This document shows positions 63,264-64,000 of a DNA stretch of 64,000 nt, one piece after another; position 1 is the first letter of the stretch; every line of letters begins with the position of its first letter. Source of the stretch: Rhizophagus irregularis (lineage: Eukaryota; Glomeromycota; Glomeromycetes; Glomerales; Glomeraceae); contig NC_089439.1 of assembly GCF_026210795.1 (NCBI RefSeq), positions 744,001 to 808,000 on the forward strand, written 5' to 3'. Below the pieces are notes generated by a model, which ran no database searches, was not told the DNA's origin, and saw nothing but the letters and a program-made list of their open reading frames with translations. The position numbers and the translations under genes were made by a program.

Positions 63264-64000
63264 CTAGAGCTTAAAAAACCAAGCTCCGCAATCACCATCA
63301 GGAATCTCATCCCTTTTCCGCGTAGAACCATCCTTACAATGATCCGTTGAATTTGATTTATTAACAACAAATTTTCCTACATCAGGTTGTGGATGTGGCA
63401 CATTATCTGGTGGTAGTGTTGGAGGTTGTGGTGCTGGTGCTGGTGCTGGTGTTTTAGGTGGTTCTTTTGGTGGTGCTGCTGGTGCTTTAGGTGAAGGTGG
63501 AGGTCCTGCTTTTGGCGCTTCTTTTGGTGGAGGTGGAGGTGGTGTTTTAGGTGGAGGGGCTTTTGGCGGAGAAGGTGCTGGTGGTCCTGGTGGTCCTCCT
63601 GGTGGTCCTCCTCCATCTCCTGGTGGTCCTCCTGGTGATCCTCCATCTCCTGGTCCTCCTGGTGATCCTCCATCTCCTGGTCCTCCTGGTGGTCCTCCAT
63701 CTCCTGGTCCTCCTGGTGATCCTCCATCTCCTGGTCCTTTTCCATCAGCAGGTGCTTTTCCATCAGGTGCTTTCGGTTGAGGTTGATCTTTTGGCGCATC
63801 TGGTGATTTTGGCGGAGGTGGTTCTTTTGGTGGCTCCTTTGGTGGCTCCTTTGGTGCAGGTGGAGGTGGAGGTGGAGGTGGTTCTTTTGGTGGTTCTTTT
63901 GGTGGCTCTTTTGGTTCAGGTGGAGGTGGTGGTGGTGGTGTTGGTGGTGGCTCTTTTGGTTCAGGTGAAGGTGGAGGTGGAGGTGGTGGCTCTTTTGGTT
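63264..64000 (-). CDS. Proline/glycine-rich protein with a short Cys-containing tail, partial
   Basis: The minus strand is open from the window edge to a TAG at 63,264-63,266. Read in this frame it is a series of EPKEPPPPPP-type and GDGGSPGGPGD-type repeats, followed by KAPPPKTPPPPPPKEAPKAG and APAPAPQPPTLPPDN-like text. A non-repetitive C-terminus contains DHCKDGSTRKR and GDCGAWFF. Another frame through the same repeat is also open (Gln/Glu/His-rich), but it lacks the sensible C-terminus. Proline-rich, collagen-like repeats suit an extracellular, cell-wall or spore-surface protein. The N-terminus, and so any signal peptide, lies outside the window. Confidence 0.6.
   Translation of the reverse strand, partial: PKEPPPPPPPSPEPKEPPPTPPPPPPPEPKEPPKEPPKEPPPPPPPPAPKEPPKEPPKEPPPPKSPDAPKDQPQPKAPDGKAPADGKGPGDGGSPGGPGDGGPPGGPGDGGSPGGPGDGGSPGGPPGDGGGPPGGPPGPPAPSPPKAPPPKTPPPPPPKEAPKAGPPPSPKAPAAPPKEPPKTPAPAPAPQPPTLPPDNVPHPQPDVGKFVVNKSNSTDHCKDGSTRKRDEIPDGDCGAWFFKL

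Noticed and set aside
63377-63799. 140-codon Gln/Glu/His frame as the real gene
   Set aside because: It is the neighbouring frame of the Pro/Gly repeat and lacks the non-repetitive C-terminus that the Pro/Gly frame keeps.

Overview
The window looks like a nuclear chromosome segment of an arbuscular mycorrhizal fungus of the Rhizophagus type (Glomeromycotina). The reasons are very AT-rich non-coding DNA, short spliceosomal introns, several gene families I recall from Rhizophagus (multi-pass membrane proteins, RING proteins with a long lineage-specific tail, short Cys-pair proteins), and a dense load of Plavaka, hAT, Helitron, LINE and MITE-like elements. No database search was possible. Family names rest on motifs visible in the sequence and on memory.

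Layout. 0-6 kb is repetitive: a tandem array of splice-site-like modules (0.93-1.8 kb), then a palindromic minisatellite (2.1-5.7 kb) that carries three separate insertions (a CACAG-ended MITE, a non-autonomous Helitron and a TTAA-flanked TIR element). 5.9-18.5 kb is a nest of DNA transposons: a BED-finger hAT fragment, an uncharacterised six-exon gene, a divergent Plavaka transposase split by a hAT-type MITE, and a complete-looking 4.5-kb hAT element. 18.7-22.4 kb is a 5'-truncated LINE on the minus strand. 22.4-29 kb holds decayed and intact Rhizophagus-type genes, including a RING-finger gene. 29.9-36.2 kb is a tandem duplication of a 2.8-kb unit with a coiled-coil membrane gene, one copy dead. 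36.3-43.2 kb has a second splice-module array, a small multi-exon gene, TA-flanked MITEs and a fragment of a folate dehydrogenase gene.

The centrepiece is a 15.8-kb Polinton-like element (44,273-60,063). It has about 484-bp terminal inverted repeats and a 6-bp target duplication, and it lies inside a host membrane-protein gene (43,221-62,559). It carries a chromodomain integrase, a protein-primed family B DNA polymerase, an SF3 helicase, an A32/FtsK-like ATPase and several accessory genes. No jelly-roll capsid or adenovirus-type protease is recognisable. Instead there is a Gag-like ORF followed by a retropepsin-like ORF, so this looks like a Polinton whose particle module was swapped for a retroelement one. 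It looks young and largely whole, with perhaps two or three apparent breaks. The window ends in a proline/glycine-rich gene that runs off the right edge.
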